This document shows positions 1 to 16,900 of a DNA stretch of 64,000 nt, piece by piece. The DNA comes from Pomacea canaliculata. Lineage: Eukaryota; Mollusca; Gastropoda; Architaenioglossa; Ampullariidae. Positions within the stretch are counted from its first letter, which is position 1. Every line of letters starts with the position of its first letter. The stretch covers positions 12,155,731 to 12,219,730 of the forward strand of contig NC_037602.1 of assembly GCF_003073045.1 (NCBI RefSeq). The letters run 5' to 3'. The notes under the pieces were generated by a model. That model worked only from the letters and a program-made list of their open reading frames with translations, searched no databases and had not been told where the DNA came from. The position numbers and the translations under genes are program-made.

Positions 1-396
1 CGGACTTCTCTCCATGAAAAGATGGAGAAACTATTGACTGTGTGGGTGACAGAAAAGCAGCTTCAAGGAGGAACCTTAACACAAAGCATGTGTGAGAAGG
101 CAGAGCGATTTACGGTGATTTGCTGAAGCAGATCCCACACACTTCCACAAACGAAGAATTTAATATGTTTTTATAGAATATGTAGTTTGTTATTCATAAA
201 TAATGTTTTTCTTGTAAATACACTTTTTCTTATTCAAAAACACTTAACAAAACAACTGAGGTGGTGTTTTGGGAGCTGGAACGGATTAATGGCATTTCAA
301 TGAATTTCAATGGGGAAAATTGCTTTGAGATACGAGCAATTTGACATACGAGCAAGGTTACGGAACGAATTAAACTCGTATGTCGAGGTACCACTG
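1..396 (+). mobile_element. Deleted pogo/Tigger-type DNA transposon (3' part)
   Basis: The first ~110 bases translate to a fragment like the N-terminal CENP-B/Tigger DNA-binding region (KMEKLLTVWVTEKQ, then CEKAERF), after which the frame stops. From about 280 the sequence is the typical 3' end of such elements: two imperfect copies of a GATACGAGCAA-like motif, then CGTATGTCGAGGTACCACTG at 377-396, followed by the TA target dinucleotide at 397-398. The transposase core is missing between the two parts, so this is an internally deleted, non-autonomous copy, cut at its left by the window edge. Family assignment rests on remembered Tigger/pogo termini (Tc1-mariner superfamily). Confidence 0.72.
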
Positions 397-625
397 TATT
401 TGCTGAATTTATGCCATCTACAGAAAAAAACAGACCACTTGAGTTTCAGTTGACCAGAAACAATTACCGTTTAAGTAGTTTTGACTAAAGAGACATCCCC
501 ATAGAATTATAGTTTTTACATTATTTTTATGGTAACTTTTTTTGGAAACATTTGTATTATGTCATCTTGTAGGGATGGGGATGGATGTTAAGTGTTAATA
601 GAGTAATTTCTTTTCTGTTTCTTAG

Positions 626-5012
<4,387 letters not shown>

Positions 5013-5719
5013 CGAGTGGTTTAGAGTGTGACATTATGGACAAACTACTCACTAATATCTATTTGTACATTTTCTTTGGGGTTTTTTTTTTTTTTTTTGG
5101 AACTTTATTTTTAATTAGATTTAATTTGAAGATATCTGAAGAAATTAAATGAATACTAGTGCAAATCTGACGTTTGTAATTTATCCTAGCATTTATCGGT
5201 CACTAAATGGAGTGCATTGTCTTATGTTTAACACCAAACACTCTTTAGGGTAGAGCACACACTCATGCACATATATTTGCATGCATTCATTTTCTTCCTA
5301 GTTATTTTATTGTTCTCGGTCCAGAAACGTGTATGTTTGAACACAATGATTTGTTGACTCAGAAATACACATTCTCAAAAGCTGTTACATCAACAGGAGA
5401 ATCAGAAACATTTGTTTTACATCTGCAGAGACTAAGTAATTGTGGCACCAAGGAACGTTTTCTTTTGTCTTTTTTTCCTGAACGATCGGCCACTTGTTCA
5501 CTATTGTCAAGTAGAAAAGTGATTTAGTGCAAACTCAAAATACTCTTTTATTATGCCTGAGGGACCTGTCAATATGTGCCAGCTACCCTTTTTGATGGAC
5601 TTTCTCAAGGGTAGACTCACTGAGCATTAAGCATAAATAAGAACTCTTGTCAAGTAATGTAGCATAATACTGCACAGCGCAAAAGCAAAATGAAATAAAA
5701 TATTTTACTGATTAAAACT

Positions 5720-6570
5720 GTTGCCCAGATTTGATTAGTCTTGCACTATCCTGCTACTGGGTTACAAAGTGCCATGCTTGCAATAATTTATAAAATAATA
5801 ATTTATATAGTTTTCTGCAGAATCCTTTCATCTTTTGTTTAATGCATAAAGACAAATGGTAGGTTGCTGCTGTTCAGTGACAGGATTACGGGGAATGCAT
5901 GTTGTGTCTCGCTATAACTTGTTTGTAGAGAGAGCGATATTGAATAATTTATAGGTCTCAGTAAGAGGTGGATTTTACAGGCGGCGCAAACAACAGAAGT
6001 TGTAGATCAATATCCGAGGAAAATATAGACCTGAGCAGCTGGAAAAAAATATTGTTGCAAAGGCATGGGGCGGGGCACAGCACTATTTCCAATCAAATGT
6101 GAAGTCTCGTTTGTCAGTATCTAAGTGATTGGATTCTCTCTCTCTCGCCCTCTTCCTCACCGCGTGTCTCACATCACCCCGCAAAAAGACGGCGATGACA
6201 GATGATCATTTTGAACAGAGTGCTCCACGAATACGTGTCCACCGCCTTAAGTTAGATACAACACTGTAATACATGGAAACAGCTTCAGCATAACCTTAGT
6301 TTGTCTTATAGAAATTTGATATAAAAAGGGAGGCGTGGAAGGGGGCAGCAGGAGAGGGAGCAGTCCTTCGGTGACAATGCTGGGTGGGCGATGGAAACGA
6401 GTGTGATGATTTTTATATTTTCAATGTCCTGTGATCTTTCAGTTCAAAGGTATTGTTATACTACGACAGGTTTTTTAGTTGTTTTCGGGTATTTTTTCAG
6501 GCTCTTGTCGAATATGAAGTGCACAGAAACTGATGTAGTAGACTAAAAGGAGAAAGTGAACGTTGCATGG
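5720..6570. other. Intergenic stretch, no gene seen
   Basis: Between the NDUFS7 polyadenylation site and the LINE fossil I see no exon-like reading frame, tRNA or clear repeat terminus. The sequence near 6060-6240 is richer in GC and CpG than its surroundings but has no recognisable promoter element. Confidence 0.5.
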
Positions 6571-6589
6571 TTGTTATCTCCTAAAGGAT

Positions 6590-7700
6590 TTATTGTGGAT
6601 GAAAGTGCAATTTATTCTTGCCATTATGGAGTGTTCTGAGAGAGGAAAGTCACCTGGTGTGAATAACGTTTCAACTGAGCTGGATGAAACAGCAAAGACC
6701 CTTTCTGCTCTGTGCATGGGACCGTAAAGAGTGCCCCTCCCCATCACCCCCCCCTCCGAAAAAAAACGCAATCACTAATCTAACCCGCTTCAAAGAAAGG
6801 AAACAGCTTTAAAATTACAGAAGTATTAGCCTAATCAGTCACCCAAGCAAATTCATGCTGCAAATAATCCAGAATTGTCTCAACTGAGGCAATGCAGAAC
6901 AATTGGACAGGTCTTCAACCGTCGTGTTCTGGTTTTTCCACACACAGCAAAAATTACAAGGCCAGCGGGATCTCTTCCACGACTTCATCGACTTTTGAAA
7001 AAAGCATCCGACAGAGTCTAGCACGAGGGGCCACCTCATGTGATGCGTCTGTACTGTTCAGCATCGTTATAGAAACATGCGAGAAACCCTCTATGACCAT
7101 CACACCTCCATTGCCATTAGTTGTAGACCTACGTGTAAACTACGATTTGCAGACGACATGGATCTGATAGCAAGTACCAACAGCGAACTTCAAGACCTTA
7201 CCAGTGGACTGACAGTGCGAATGTATACCACGGACGTGTGTAGGTGGACTTCTGTCTGTCTGTCGAGACCAACGCTTTTCCTCCTGCAAAGTTCTCCGCG
7301 GATAGTCTGGGCGAGCGTAAACAATGAATATTACTAAACCGGAAGCTTTGTATACACAAGCCTCGCTTTAGTAGTTAACTGGAAAATCGTCTACTTGCAG
7401 TCCAGTTATACAAGTTCGTGTGCATATGGAATGCTAACCCACACTGACGAACAAAGTCACGAATGGAGCTCGAGGAGGTGAACAGTTTTAAGTATATCTG
7501 TATATGGGAGCCACTCAGACATTCGCATCAGAATCACAAGAGCGACAGCAGTGATGGTCAAGCTGGACAGGATATGGCGTAGCAGCAACCTCAGATTTAC
7601 CAGAGTTTAGGCTGATAGGTTCCAATTCTGTTATATGGATGTTGGAATTTGTAGTCATATGAAGCTCTGCCCAGCATTGGTGTGGCACATTGGTTGAACA
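6590..7700 (+). mobile_element. Decayed non-LTR retrotransposon (LINE), reverse transcriptase region
   Basis: Plus-strand fragments in shifting frames follow the order of a LINE reverse transcriptase: ERGKSPGVNNVSTEL near 6640, SLISHPSKFMLQIILN near 6830, the palm motif LRFADDMDLIASTNSELQDL near 7150-7200, then ELEEVNSFKYI near 7465 and PILLYGCWNL near 7625. The FADD box is the catalytic core of the enzyme. There are many breaks, so the copy is old. The same LINE family, by its ADxxLxAxxNxxLxxx signature, recurs on the minus strand at 39-40.6 kb. The clade (RTE-like or I-like) cannot be settled by eye. Confidence 0.8.
7240..7420 (+). repeat. ~180 bp repeat inserted in the LINE; second copy at 56.92-57.10 kb
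   Basis: This segment interrupts the LINE between its FADD region and the ELEEVNSF block. It matches 56924-57101 along its length, including AAGTTCTCCGCGG, AAACAATGAATATTACTAAA, ACCGGAAGCTTTGTA, and the end CCAGTTATACAAGTTCGTG. Flanks differ, so both ends of a short mobile unit seem visible. There is no coding capacity and no obvious pol III boxes. Confidence 0.7.
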
Positions 7701-8909
7701 GAACTGAACAGCTAACTCCTGTAATCAAAGTTCATTCTTCTTTGCTCTATATCCATCTCTGGCGACTTTCGGAGTATCTTCATAGTGATACCAGTAAGGG
7801 GATGTTAGCGGCACTTGTTCAGTTTTTGCGAGAAAGAAGCACTGATGGTGTGGCAAGAAACGGCGGCCACACACGTGGTTGGCTGTCAAAGTGAACACTG
7901 ACACTGACACTGGAGTAAGGGCTGTTTAACTTATGTCTTGAAATAAGTTTACAAGAAAAATTATTCTCACAACTTACTATCCAATGATGAAATTAAAATG
8001 TTACTGCTTATTTCTCAAGTTTTATAAGCTTTATGTCTTTCCTGGTCCTTAACTTGTTATATCTTAGTTGCTGGGGGAGGGATGTTTTATCGTTGCCTCC
8101 CTACATTATGATTTCACAAATGAGAGATATACACCGAAGGGGGTGGATGTTGGTGACTTGAAGAAAGTGCGTTTGGCCACAAAGTGTCGCTGTGCATAAC
8201 ATTTTTTGCAGTGAAGACCTCCCAGTACCCCACATCTTTCACCCAACACCGATTTTCACTCAAAGAAATGTTAGGACTGCAGTCTTGTGTAGCTCACAGA
8301 AAGATGGTCAAAAGCAGGTAACATAAACGAGCACAAATGAGAATTTCCTATAGGCAGAAATCCATGTTCGGATAAAAGTAAAGATCGTCGCTATATTAAA
8401 AACTCCGACCAGGCTAACTGGAAAAAAAAAATCACGAACTTTACATCAGTAGCCGCGTGCTGCACAAGCTTCACCATTTGCAGACGACAACAAATGCACG
8501 CGCTTTGATTTCCACCCTCTACCCGGTCTACCCAATGGTTCTGCTTGTCGCGGTCTGCGGCGCGGAAATGAGTTTCTAAATGTTCTTCACAAGCCTCGGT
8601 CTTTTGACCGTCTCTTGATTGTTACATTGAAACACTTTCGCGCATCGATATTCGAGTGTTTTGTGCACATTTTCGCGATAAATGCAGAGTCCAGAATTTG
8701 TGTCCGAGTGATTTTCAAATCGAATTGTAAACACGAGATCACATGACTTGGTGTCGTACACATCAATGGTATCGGTTTGGAGTGTGATGACAAGGTCACT
8801 TTTTTGTTGTTTTGTTTTGCCCCAGGCCAGTGGGTGTGTGATGTGTCCCCCGTGATCTCGTCCTGAACTCTACTCGAGGGCTAGTTGACCCCAAAGTCAA
8901 AGGGCATCG
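7701..8909. other. Stretch after the LINE; probably includes the lectin gene's 3' UTR
   Basis: No gene is recognised. A short open frame at 7682-7894 (SSLLYIHLWRLSEYLHSD) may be the far 3' part of the LINE but has no family match I can name. The part next to 8910 should be the 3' UTR of the minus-strand lectin gene; no clear AATAAA is visible on that strand here. Confidence 0.4.
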
Positions 8910-11900
8910 TCACATCACTTGAGTCTGACGACGCAGCGCTGCCCTTTCATCGGGCCGTCTTGGACAAAGCCCACGGTAGAGTACGGGCAAGTCGAAGAAG
9001 ATGATACACAACATGATGCAGAAGAGAAGGCAGATTGCCGAGATGCCCAAAGACTGTGCAGATGGCCGCTGGTCTGGCGCACTCTCTTTCTTCCTTCGTG
9101 CACGTGACACTGTGGTGTGATTGACAGCCAGGTCTTTGACGTTCATCAGACCCAGGTTATGGATGGTGCCATTCACCAAGTCATTCACAGCGCCTCCTAA
9201 TTGTTCATTCACAATATTGTTCAGTAGGGCGTTGAGCAGGACCGCCATATCCTGGACGGTTTGGTTGAGACCAGAGAGGGGTAGGACGCTGTGAATGTTG
9301 CGGGCGGAGAGCAAGTTGAGGATGCCGGAGAGATCGTTGAAGCTGGACACATTGGGGGCAATGGGGCAGCTAAGGCCGTTGGCGACAACAGAAACTTGGG
9401 GAACGAAGGGCAAGCAAGTGACAAGGACAGTTGGGTACGTCATGGTCATGGTCACGGTCAAATTTGGCATGACAGTCACAGTGCCCAGTATCCCGTTAGT
9501 CCACACCACGGATGGCAGCGTTAGGAAAGATGTTAGCACGTCGGGCGCCATCGTGACAACAGTAGACTGCGTTTGTGGTGTGCATGCAACTTGACGTGTC
9601 GCAGCGTCACTCCACGCGTACAGCGCAGTCGTGCCGCTCGGGGCCTGGCTCTGCACGTCACCTGAAGACATGATCTCTCCGACACCTGAAAGAAATGCGA
9701 TCGCACGTCACTCACTGACTCTCACCGAGGAGTAAGAACCTCCTCGACTCAGACAATGAGTCCATGAATATTCAGCCAGCACGAAAATGCGACACGAAAC
9801 AACACTTAGAACACAGGCACATCAGTAGGTATATATAAATATTTTAAATATCACGTAACGTATTTTATGTTTCTCTTTCTCACACACACAACACGTTCGT
9901 TTTTGTTTTTTTTTTGTTTGTTTTTTTTTTTCTTAAATGGTGTTGTAAAAAATACACAGCCTTCTGAGTATGCATGTAATTTCTGAGTTATCTTTGATTG
10001 CGATACAGGTAGTACTCTACCATGAGAGAGGAAATTTCAGGGCCTGGCAGACTTACTGGGTGTGTTAGTGGTCGCATCCGGGCAGCATCTGGTACTCGTA
10101 CCAGTTGTCGGCTGTATATTAAGAGCCGTTTTGTTGTAGCCATCTGTTCACAAGCGCAAAAATAAAACTATTCTACCCACACACACATTACCTCCATAAA
10201 ACGGACGCATGTACAAGGCTCCAAGATGCAACAGGCTGTGAAGTATCGTGAACACGGAGAAGCATAAATAGGAAGATGGCATGTATAACAACAGTATCGA
10301 CAAGTAAAGTAAAGTTAATGATAACATCAGCAGTTTAAAAAAAGAGAGATGAAATTAAGAGGTAGTCGACGATGTCTCTGATCTTCTATCTCCATAATTC
10401 TAGGTGCATTACAGGTGGTGAATCAGAGCTTGATGTAGAATCAAATAATATTTGTTGTTGCTGGATGAGTCTACATTGTCCCTTTTCAATGTTTAATTGA
10501 AAATGGTCGGAAAAGATTCCTTAAGAAAGTTTGAACTGACAATGCATGTGTCACAGATTACTAAAGCTATCTTGTATGTTGTCTGACAGATTCCTGAAAC
10601 AGTTGTGTACTTACAAGGGTTGGGGCGGTATGCCATCATAGTGCTACTGTTGCTCTCTACCAGGAGGAGATAACACTGGGTGGAAGTAGTATCGTTGCTA
10701 GGCATCGCCGCATAACATCCAGTCATCTGAAGACAAGTTTCCTGGCAAACTGTCTTCGTGTTGGTGAGGACTTTAACCGCAGTCAGGGTCATGTTGGACT
10801 TTTCAATGAAATCTATTGTATGAGAATATAAATAAAACAGTAAGACATATTGCGATACTTCTTAATCTTTGTGTTTCTCTAAAGCTAATTGCTGTCTATT
10901 GATAATTCAAGTGAAGTATGTCACCTTTGCTATGAGATCCATGTCCTGTTTTGCAGTGATATGAGAAGATACATTTTAGCACGCAGTTACTGGTTGTTTA
11001 AGATTTCCTTTCTGCTACATTTCTGCTGGGAGGGCGTGGGGATAGTAGATTAGTTATTTGTACTGACTATTGTGTTTTCACAATAATTCCGTGTTTAACA
11101 TTGGTATTCACAAATATATGTATCGCTCAGAAATAAAAGAAAACAGTGGTATGCACCCGTGTGTAGTGCGATGGTGTTGTAATAACGATAATTTCTCGTG
11201 ATCGAATAATTAATTAACGGGTGGGTTTTGGAGGCTGAAATTTACAGGTTAGTTTTGTATCGCCTGTATCTACTGATGTCTGATAAAACGCAAACTGTTC
11301 AGGTTGGTCTTTAAACTCTGGATTCACGTTAAAACATGTAGTGGGGAAAGCAGATGCAGACAACCTGAAAAAGACCACCTGATATCGACAACTGTCTTTT
11401 TTCAATATGTAACCCCCTCCCACAAACACACACAAACGTGACAGATCCAGCTACGGTCAATGTAACCATGCGGAAATGTCGCGCATCCCAAACAAAAGGG
11501 GAATAAACAGCTGAACTATAGAACCACCGACGGACACCACTCAGCAAGAACATAAAGTGGGAAAGAGAGTGAGTAATCGATGATTTCATGTTCAATTTCA
11601 AATAGCTGATAGTCAATATCTTTGTGCGACACCAAATGTATTGAGAGAGGATGGTGCTAGTCATTGCAACTGAAAGCCGAGCATTAGTTGTGATCACAAG
11701 CGTGATCATCAGCTTTGCACGTGGCGCATTCTAGCCGATGACAGCTCGTCAACTCAAAACAGGTTAGTCTTTTAACCTTTGCTTTTCTTTCTAAACACCA
11801 ATATTGTTTGACACAAAGTTTCTATCGATTTGGTATCACTTGAACAATGAATATTTGACAAACTGCGACGATCTTGTTTAAACTGCGGCTGAAATTTACT

Positions 11901-13999
11901 ATTGCTACTTCTTCATTTACTGCTGTTACTTCTTCTGTGCAAAGATTAAAGGGATGCTCAAGGCTTGTGATAAGGTTGTGTTGACGGTCAAGACGTTTAA
12001 AAATTAGGTTTAGTTACGATTGCAGTACACGAGAGCAATGCAGAAGAAATCAATGATTTGTTTCTCACTTTATTACCATTTATTAGCACTATTTCGGTTA
12101 TAAATGCTTATAAAAATCGAAAAAATCAAGTGAAATCGACCGTTGCAAGTAGACGAACCTGCGCGTGACGTAGGACCAAGACAGACAGCAAGTGTCGGTG
12201 ATCATTGATAGGGTTTGAACTCGTGCTCGGTGGTGTCTCGTGAATATATTTAGGTTTTAAAGTGAATTTTTCATACCACAGTTTGAAAAAAAAAACTATA
12301 GAAAATAGGCTCTCGCTTGGTAACCAGTCTTGGTCATATGTTATACGGTCATGTGACGGAGAACGAGATTTCGTCTATGTAAACGAAAGAGTCCAGTGTA
12401 ATTTCTTTTATTAAACACAACTTTGTCCACATGAACAGACATGAAAATAGACGAGATTCAAATTGATCATACTCTTTACGAGTTTCTAAGCAGTTTTATT
12501 TTGCCTTGAGTATCCCTTTAAATAATTTTGCCCAGACTTGTGTAATGTGAGATGAAACTTTTGTGCGTGAAGTGTGGAGCAGTGAGAAATACCTGAAGAC
12601 GGAAGCTCGCACACGAAATCATGCCCCGAGGTGCAAGCCTCTTCATCCAAGACGTACCCGTCGTTGAACTTGAAGACAACACAGTTTTTGTCAGCCTTGT
12701 ACGTCGGCTGTGTGGCGTCCTTCCAGATGGTGCGGGAAAATGCGTTGGCCAGGGTGCAGCCGCTGGAGTTGCGCACGTACACCTGGCCGTCCACGCCAAT
12801 GCACAGAGCCGTGATGATGACGTCCAGCGTCTTCTTGTACGTCCTTCGTGACAGGTGCAGTCACATTGGTGACGTGTTAGCATCAATACTTGCAACTACG
12901 CTGCACGTTACACTCACAACTCCTACCCTATGCAGCAGAGAAGCAGCTGCTCATAAACACTTATAGGACTATGCAGATAAAAACAAAATGAACCCAACTG
13001 TCCCTTTAAGACCTTAACCAGACGAATATTGCCAATTGTGACAATGTTCAGCTAATTTTTACACGACGACCACATAAAGAAATTTCTTTATAGTAACAGA
13101 TTCGACACAAGAAAAGAGAGCTGAACATATTCTTTGCAAAGACTTACCTGTATAGGAAATCAGAAAGATTGTGAAGTTGCTGGACTTTAGAAAGCGTGTC
13201 AACTGCTAACAAGTTTCCTCCCTCCTTGCGACACACTTGTTCTGCGACGGAAATGCGGGCCTTGTACTCGTAATACACCCACCTTCTCCCCACTTCCTGG
13301 GCTGTGGACAACATGGGGAAACATGCCATCAATACTTCTATTTTCTGCGGCTTTCCTGTAACTTCACCTGGCCAGACAATGGTAACACACGAGGGAAAGA
13401 GGTCACTTCAGTTGTTTACGTGAGTATTGTTTATCACTCACATCAGTTTTGATGAGAGACCACACCGCATGTTAATGAAAGATCTCCAAATGATATAGTG
13501 TCCTACAGTCACGGGAATGAATAAAAAAGCTGTAGCCGTCTTAGAAAGTAGTTGCTATATAACCGCTTTCAGTTACTGAAGATTACCGTAAACCTCGCTC
13601 TCAAGGGAAGGGAAATGTGGTCAGCTGATGAGCGCAGAGAAATACTCTGGACATCAATGACAACATACAATAAAGGAATATGTCTTTACTTACCACACCG
13701 CGAATAGTAAACAGTTTGTTGTACGAGAGGTATGTAATCGTGTCACGCCAGGGTGACCCGAAACAGCACGTGACACTACTTCAAATCAGCGTTTAGAAAA
13801 CTGAGGTATTTGTTAACAAAATGACACAGGAAAAATATCTCATTTATTTCCTAATGGTCTGTTGATTCCATACAAGACATACAGACAAGCAGACGAGTTC
13901 AAAGTTCATACCTGAGTCAGGAATGATGATGCAGACAGCCATGGCAACAAGGGACAAACCAGTAACGAGCAGCAGACGACAATGTTGAGCACTATTCAT
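8910..13999 (-). CDS. Predicted cell-surface receptor: signal peptide, C-type lectin domain, PAN-like module, novel ectodomain, one TM
   Basis: Six exons splice in frame: 13912-13999, 13148-13301, 12593-12843, 10615-10812, 10057-10143 and 8910-9685, giving 517 residues. The ATG at 13999 starts a signal peptide (MNSAQHCRLLLVTGLSLVAM). Residues ~30-165 form a C-type lectin domain (YYEYKARISVAEQVCRKEGG; end GHDFVCEL), without the EPN/QPD or WND calcium-sugar motifs, so sugar binding is doubtful. Residues ~165-230 look like a small PAN/apple module (CQETCLQMTGCYAAM). A short Thr-rich stalk (NIQPTTGTSTRCC) is followed by ~210 residues of a Thr/Val/Asn/Leu-rich ectodomain with five N-glycosylation sequons, a membrane span (SLGISAICLLFCIMLCIIFF, ~471-490) and a short basic cytoplasmic tail. 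Apart from the phase-2 intron inside the lectin domain, all introns are phase 1, so the PAN and stalk exons could be skipped without losing frame. The large ectodomain matches nothing I know. Confidence 0.85.
11950..12517. mobile_element. MITE with 15 bp inverted repeats flanked by TTAA
   Basis: The left end reads AGGGATGCTCAAGGC from 11950; the right end, reverse-complemented, reads AGGGATACTCAAGGC ending at 12517. One base differs in 15. Both ends abut TTAA (11946-11949 and 12518-12521), as expected for a TTAA target-site duplication. The 568 bp interior has no coding frame. It sits in the intron between the second lectin-domain exon and the PAN exon. TTAA targeting suggests a piggyBac-type transposase in trans, although the termini do not start with the usual CCC. 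Confidence 0.72.
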
Positions 14000-16900
14000 T
14001 ATGACTCTTCGCAGTCTCAATCTGCCAATAAAGTAACACCGAGATATTTTACTATGTTGTTGTTTACTATGTTATTTGCTGATCTACGTGAGCCACTTTG
14101 GATGTCAGACGTTGCAGTTATTCTCCCACTGCTGTGACACATCCAAAGTGCACTTCATTTGTAGGCGTGTATCTGGAAATGGTTGTTCTTAAAGGGGTGA
14201 GTCCCTGTAGTATACATGTAGTTCTTATCAGTACCTAGTAGTTTACAGCTGCCTTGGGTTTCTTTTCTTGCAAAGAACAAACAGTAATTGAAAAAAGTGT
14301 TCAAGAAGCTGCCTCCAATGAGCTGTTCTTTCGTTTGCTTTTGGCTTTTAAATCTTATTTGAGTTTCGTCCACCTCAATAAAACCAATCTGGGTGTATTT
14401 TTTAAAATGTTTGGGTTTAATTCATTTCATGCAAATTCCCAAAATCTGAGCAGCTAGACACATTATTTTTAACGTAAGCTTGTAAGCCCACAACTAAACT
14501 TATAATTTTTTTTTTCTTTCTCTCAAGTCATGTGAAAAAAACTTCCGATAAGTAATACAATGAACTTCATGCATCTTGTCAACAGTCGGAAGCTCAGCTC
14601 AGGCTCGACTGTAAACGTGACATCCAGCATTACAGTGGCCATAGGTCCGGAATCTCCGGGGACACTCTTCGATGAACTGGTATTAACATGAAATACTTAA
14701 TCATCGATGGTTTATGAAATAATGTCAGGCGCAATCTAACCCGAATCTACCCCAGTACCTCGATTGTTTATCAGTCAGCATCAAACTCACTTCGACACTC
14801 ACCTGAGGATGGGCTTACAGGTGCTGCACTTCTGGGCAACCGCGAATGATGGAATGCTGCACCACAGGATAGCGCTGGAGTCCCTTGGTGGTCGAAAAGA
14901 AAATCGACAGTGTGATCATGAAAGGGTGGGAAGGAAATTGCTGAAGAGTGGCACCCGATCAATTTTGGCTGCCAATTTTTAAAGACTCCATGACGAGACA
15001 AAGCATTCAGGTTGTAGCTACTTATTCCACCTGTCCCCTTTCTGTTCCGTTATAATCTGTTTATTGAGCGTGACGACCTCACTCAAGTAAGAACAGCACT
15101 GCGATCACAAGTCCTTCTCACTCACAAATGTTCATTACACATTTTGATGTTGGGTGATAGGCAGACATTTCACTATTGTACAGCTGATGGCTGAGGCGCC
15201 TGACCAGTTGATCAGAAGACTTGCAAAGTCCAAAAGGGTTATGACGGAAGTTGAAATTAGAGTATAATGGGATTTGTCAAAATGAAGACATTATTAAAAG
15301 CTCTGGTTCTTTGACATTATTTTTCCCAGCTTAAGTTATTCATCTGTTCTTGAGAAAAAAAAATCTTTCGATCGTATATTATTAATTTTGAATTACGATT
15401 AACTCGTTGATTCCAACCACTGGTCTGGAAGGTTGGACGCGTAAGACTACCTGCCACAACACCGTGTATGGATGGCGCATTACTGAGTGAGCATGGTTGG
15501 TAAATAAATAAACAGGTAAACAACACTCGTGTTTATATACAAGCACCTCCTACACTCCCTCCCCTCTCCACACACACACGCGCATGGAGTGTTTTGTTGT
15601 AGCAGTACTTTTAAACAATGTAGATATCGGCGAGCAGACAGCACTTAAAGTTGATGGCAAGATTGTTATTTTAAACGATGCCTAATGTTTTCTTTCTTTA
15701 CGCTACAGTAATTCTCTATAGATGGCATCGATTTTAACTGTCCACGACAACTGCAACAATCTCATCGCAAATGATTTTTGGGGTTTCATTTCACGAAGCC
15801 TATTGCTGTCCTCGTGGCAGACAATAGCCTGTGTGATACGAGACGACTGAACAGAAATGGAGGATGATGAGTGTGTCACAGTGAGAACCATGTCATCTGA
15901 CCGGAGCCCCGGACTCCCCGAGCAAGGATACAGACCGCCTCCAGCTTGATGTCGGCTGTTGATTCGTGTACCTTTCTTCCACCATGTCGGCTCACACACA
16001 AAATATATATATATAAATAAAATAAAAAAATAAAAAATCGTCGCCATTGCTGTGTACCTTAATGAACAGTTCAGCTTCACAAATGTTTAACATTATCCTT
16101 TCAATGATTTCCAAAGAATGAGAAAAATGAAAAAGCTCTGGCTGGCAAAAATTCTTTTGGGTTTATGAGCAAGCATGTCTATGTGTGTAGACACTTTAAA
16201 TGTCATGACCTTTTCATATCAGGAGGAAAGTGTGTACTAAATAGTTCTGATTATTATTAATGTACTTTCTCTGCACAACTACAAACAGAAAATTGTGCAT
16301 TAGGAAAAAATATTGTTACTATATATTCTGCTTCCTCTAGGAAATTTCTAATTATAAACACGTATTTTACGGACTTCAAACAGTTGTTTATCTATGCTCT
16401 TCATAGAGGCAGAGAATATTGTTCACGCATCTAAATACCAAAAGGCGGATTGTGGAGACACAAAGGACCCCAGTGCCAGGCAGACTGGGACTGTACACCT
16501 TACAAAAGTGTTAGAGTGGCGGTGAACAGGTACTTTAGTTTCAGTCCTCATGTATTGTAATTTAGACGAGTGCATCTTTGTATTTTGCGGTTGTTGTATT
16601 TCATGTGTGCGAGCTTCAGCGTAGCATGCATTCAAGACAAGAAACACTTTCCGCCTGAAGTATTCTGTGGACATGTCAGGTGCTTAGCGTCGCATGTATT
16701 CAAGAAAAGAAACATTCTGCCAGAAGTTCTCTGTCCAAACGTTCTTACTTTCCTTCCGCCCAAACCTTACCCCCCTCCCCTCCATCCTTGGTCGCTCTAA
16801 AGGGTAATTACTTATAAATGTTTTGTTTGTCGGGCAAAGGGACGGGAAAACTGCTGTTTCTTCCTGTCGCCAAGGCGGCTACTTGCAATTAGGAAAACGA

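Noticed and set aside
8910-9103. Overlapping open frames on both strands across 8.9-9.7 kb
   Set aside because: They are shadows of the large last exon of the lectin receptor, whose frame alone has signal, splice and membrane-span logic.
11214-11435. Minus-strand frame containing CFNVNPEFKDQPEQFAFYQ, possible extra lectin-receptor exon
   Set aside because: No usable acceptor precedes it and the frame is not needed: the flanking exons join in phase without it. Could be an old lost exon.
12486-12966. Long frames on the plus strand and in a second minus frame over the lectin exon
   Set aside because: Composition shadows of the C-type lectin coding frame.
15703-16080. 125-residue minus-strand frame
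   Set aside because: No start context, splice sites or domain; the first part is low-complexity A/T-rich translation.
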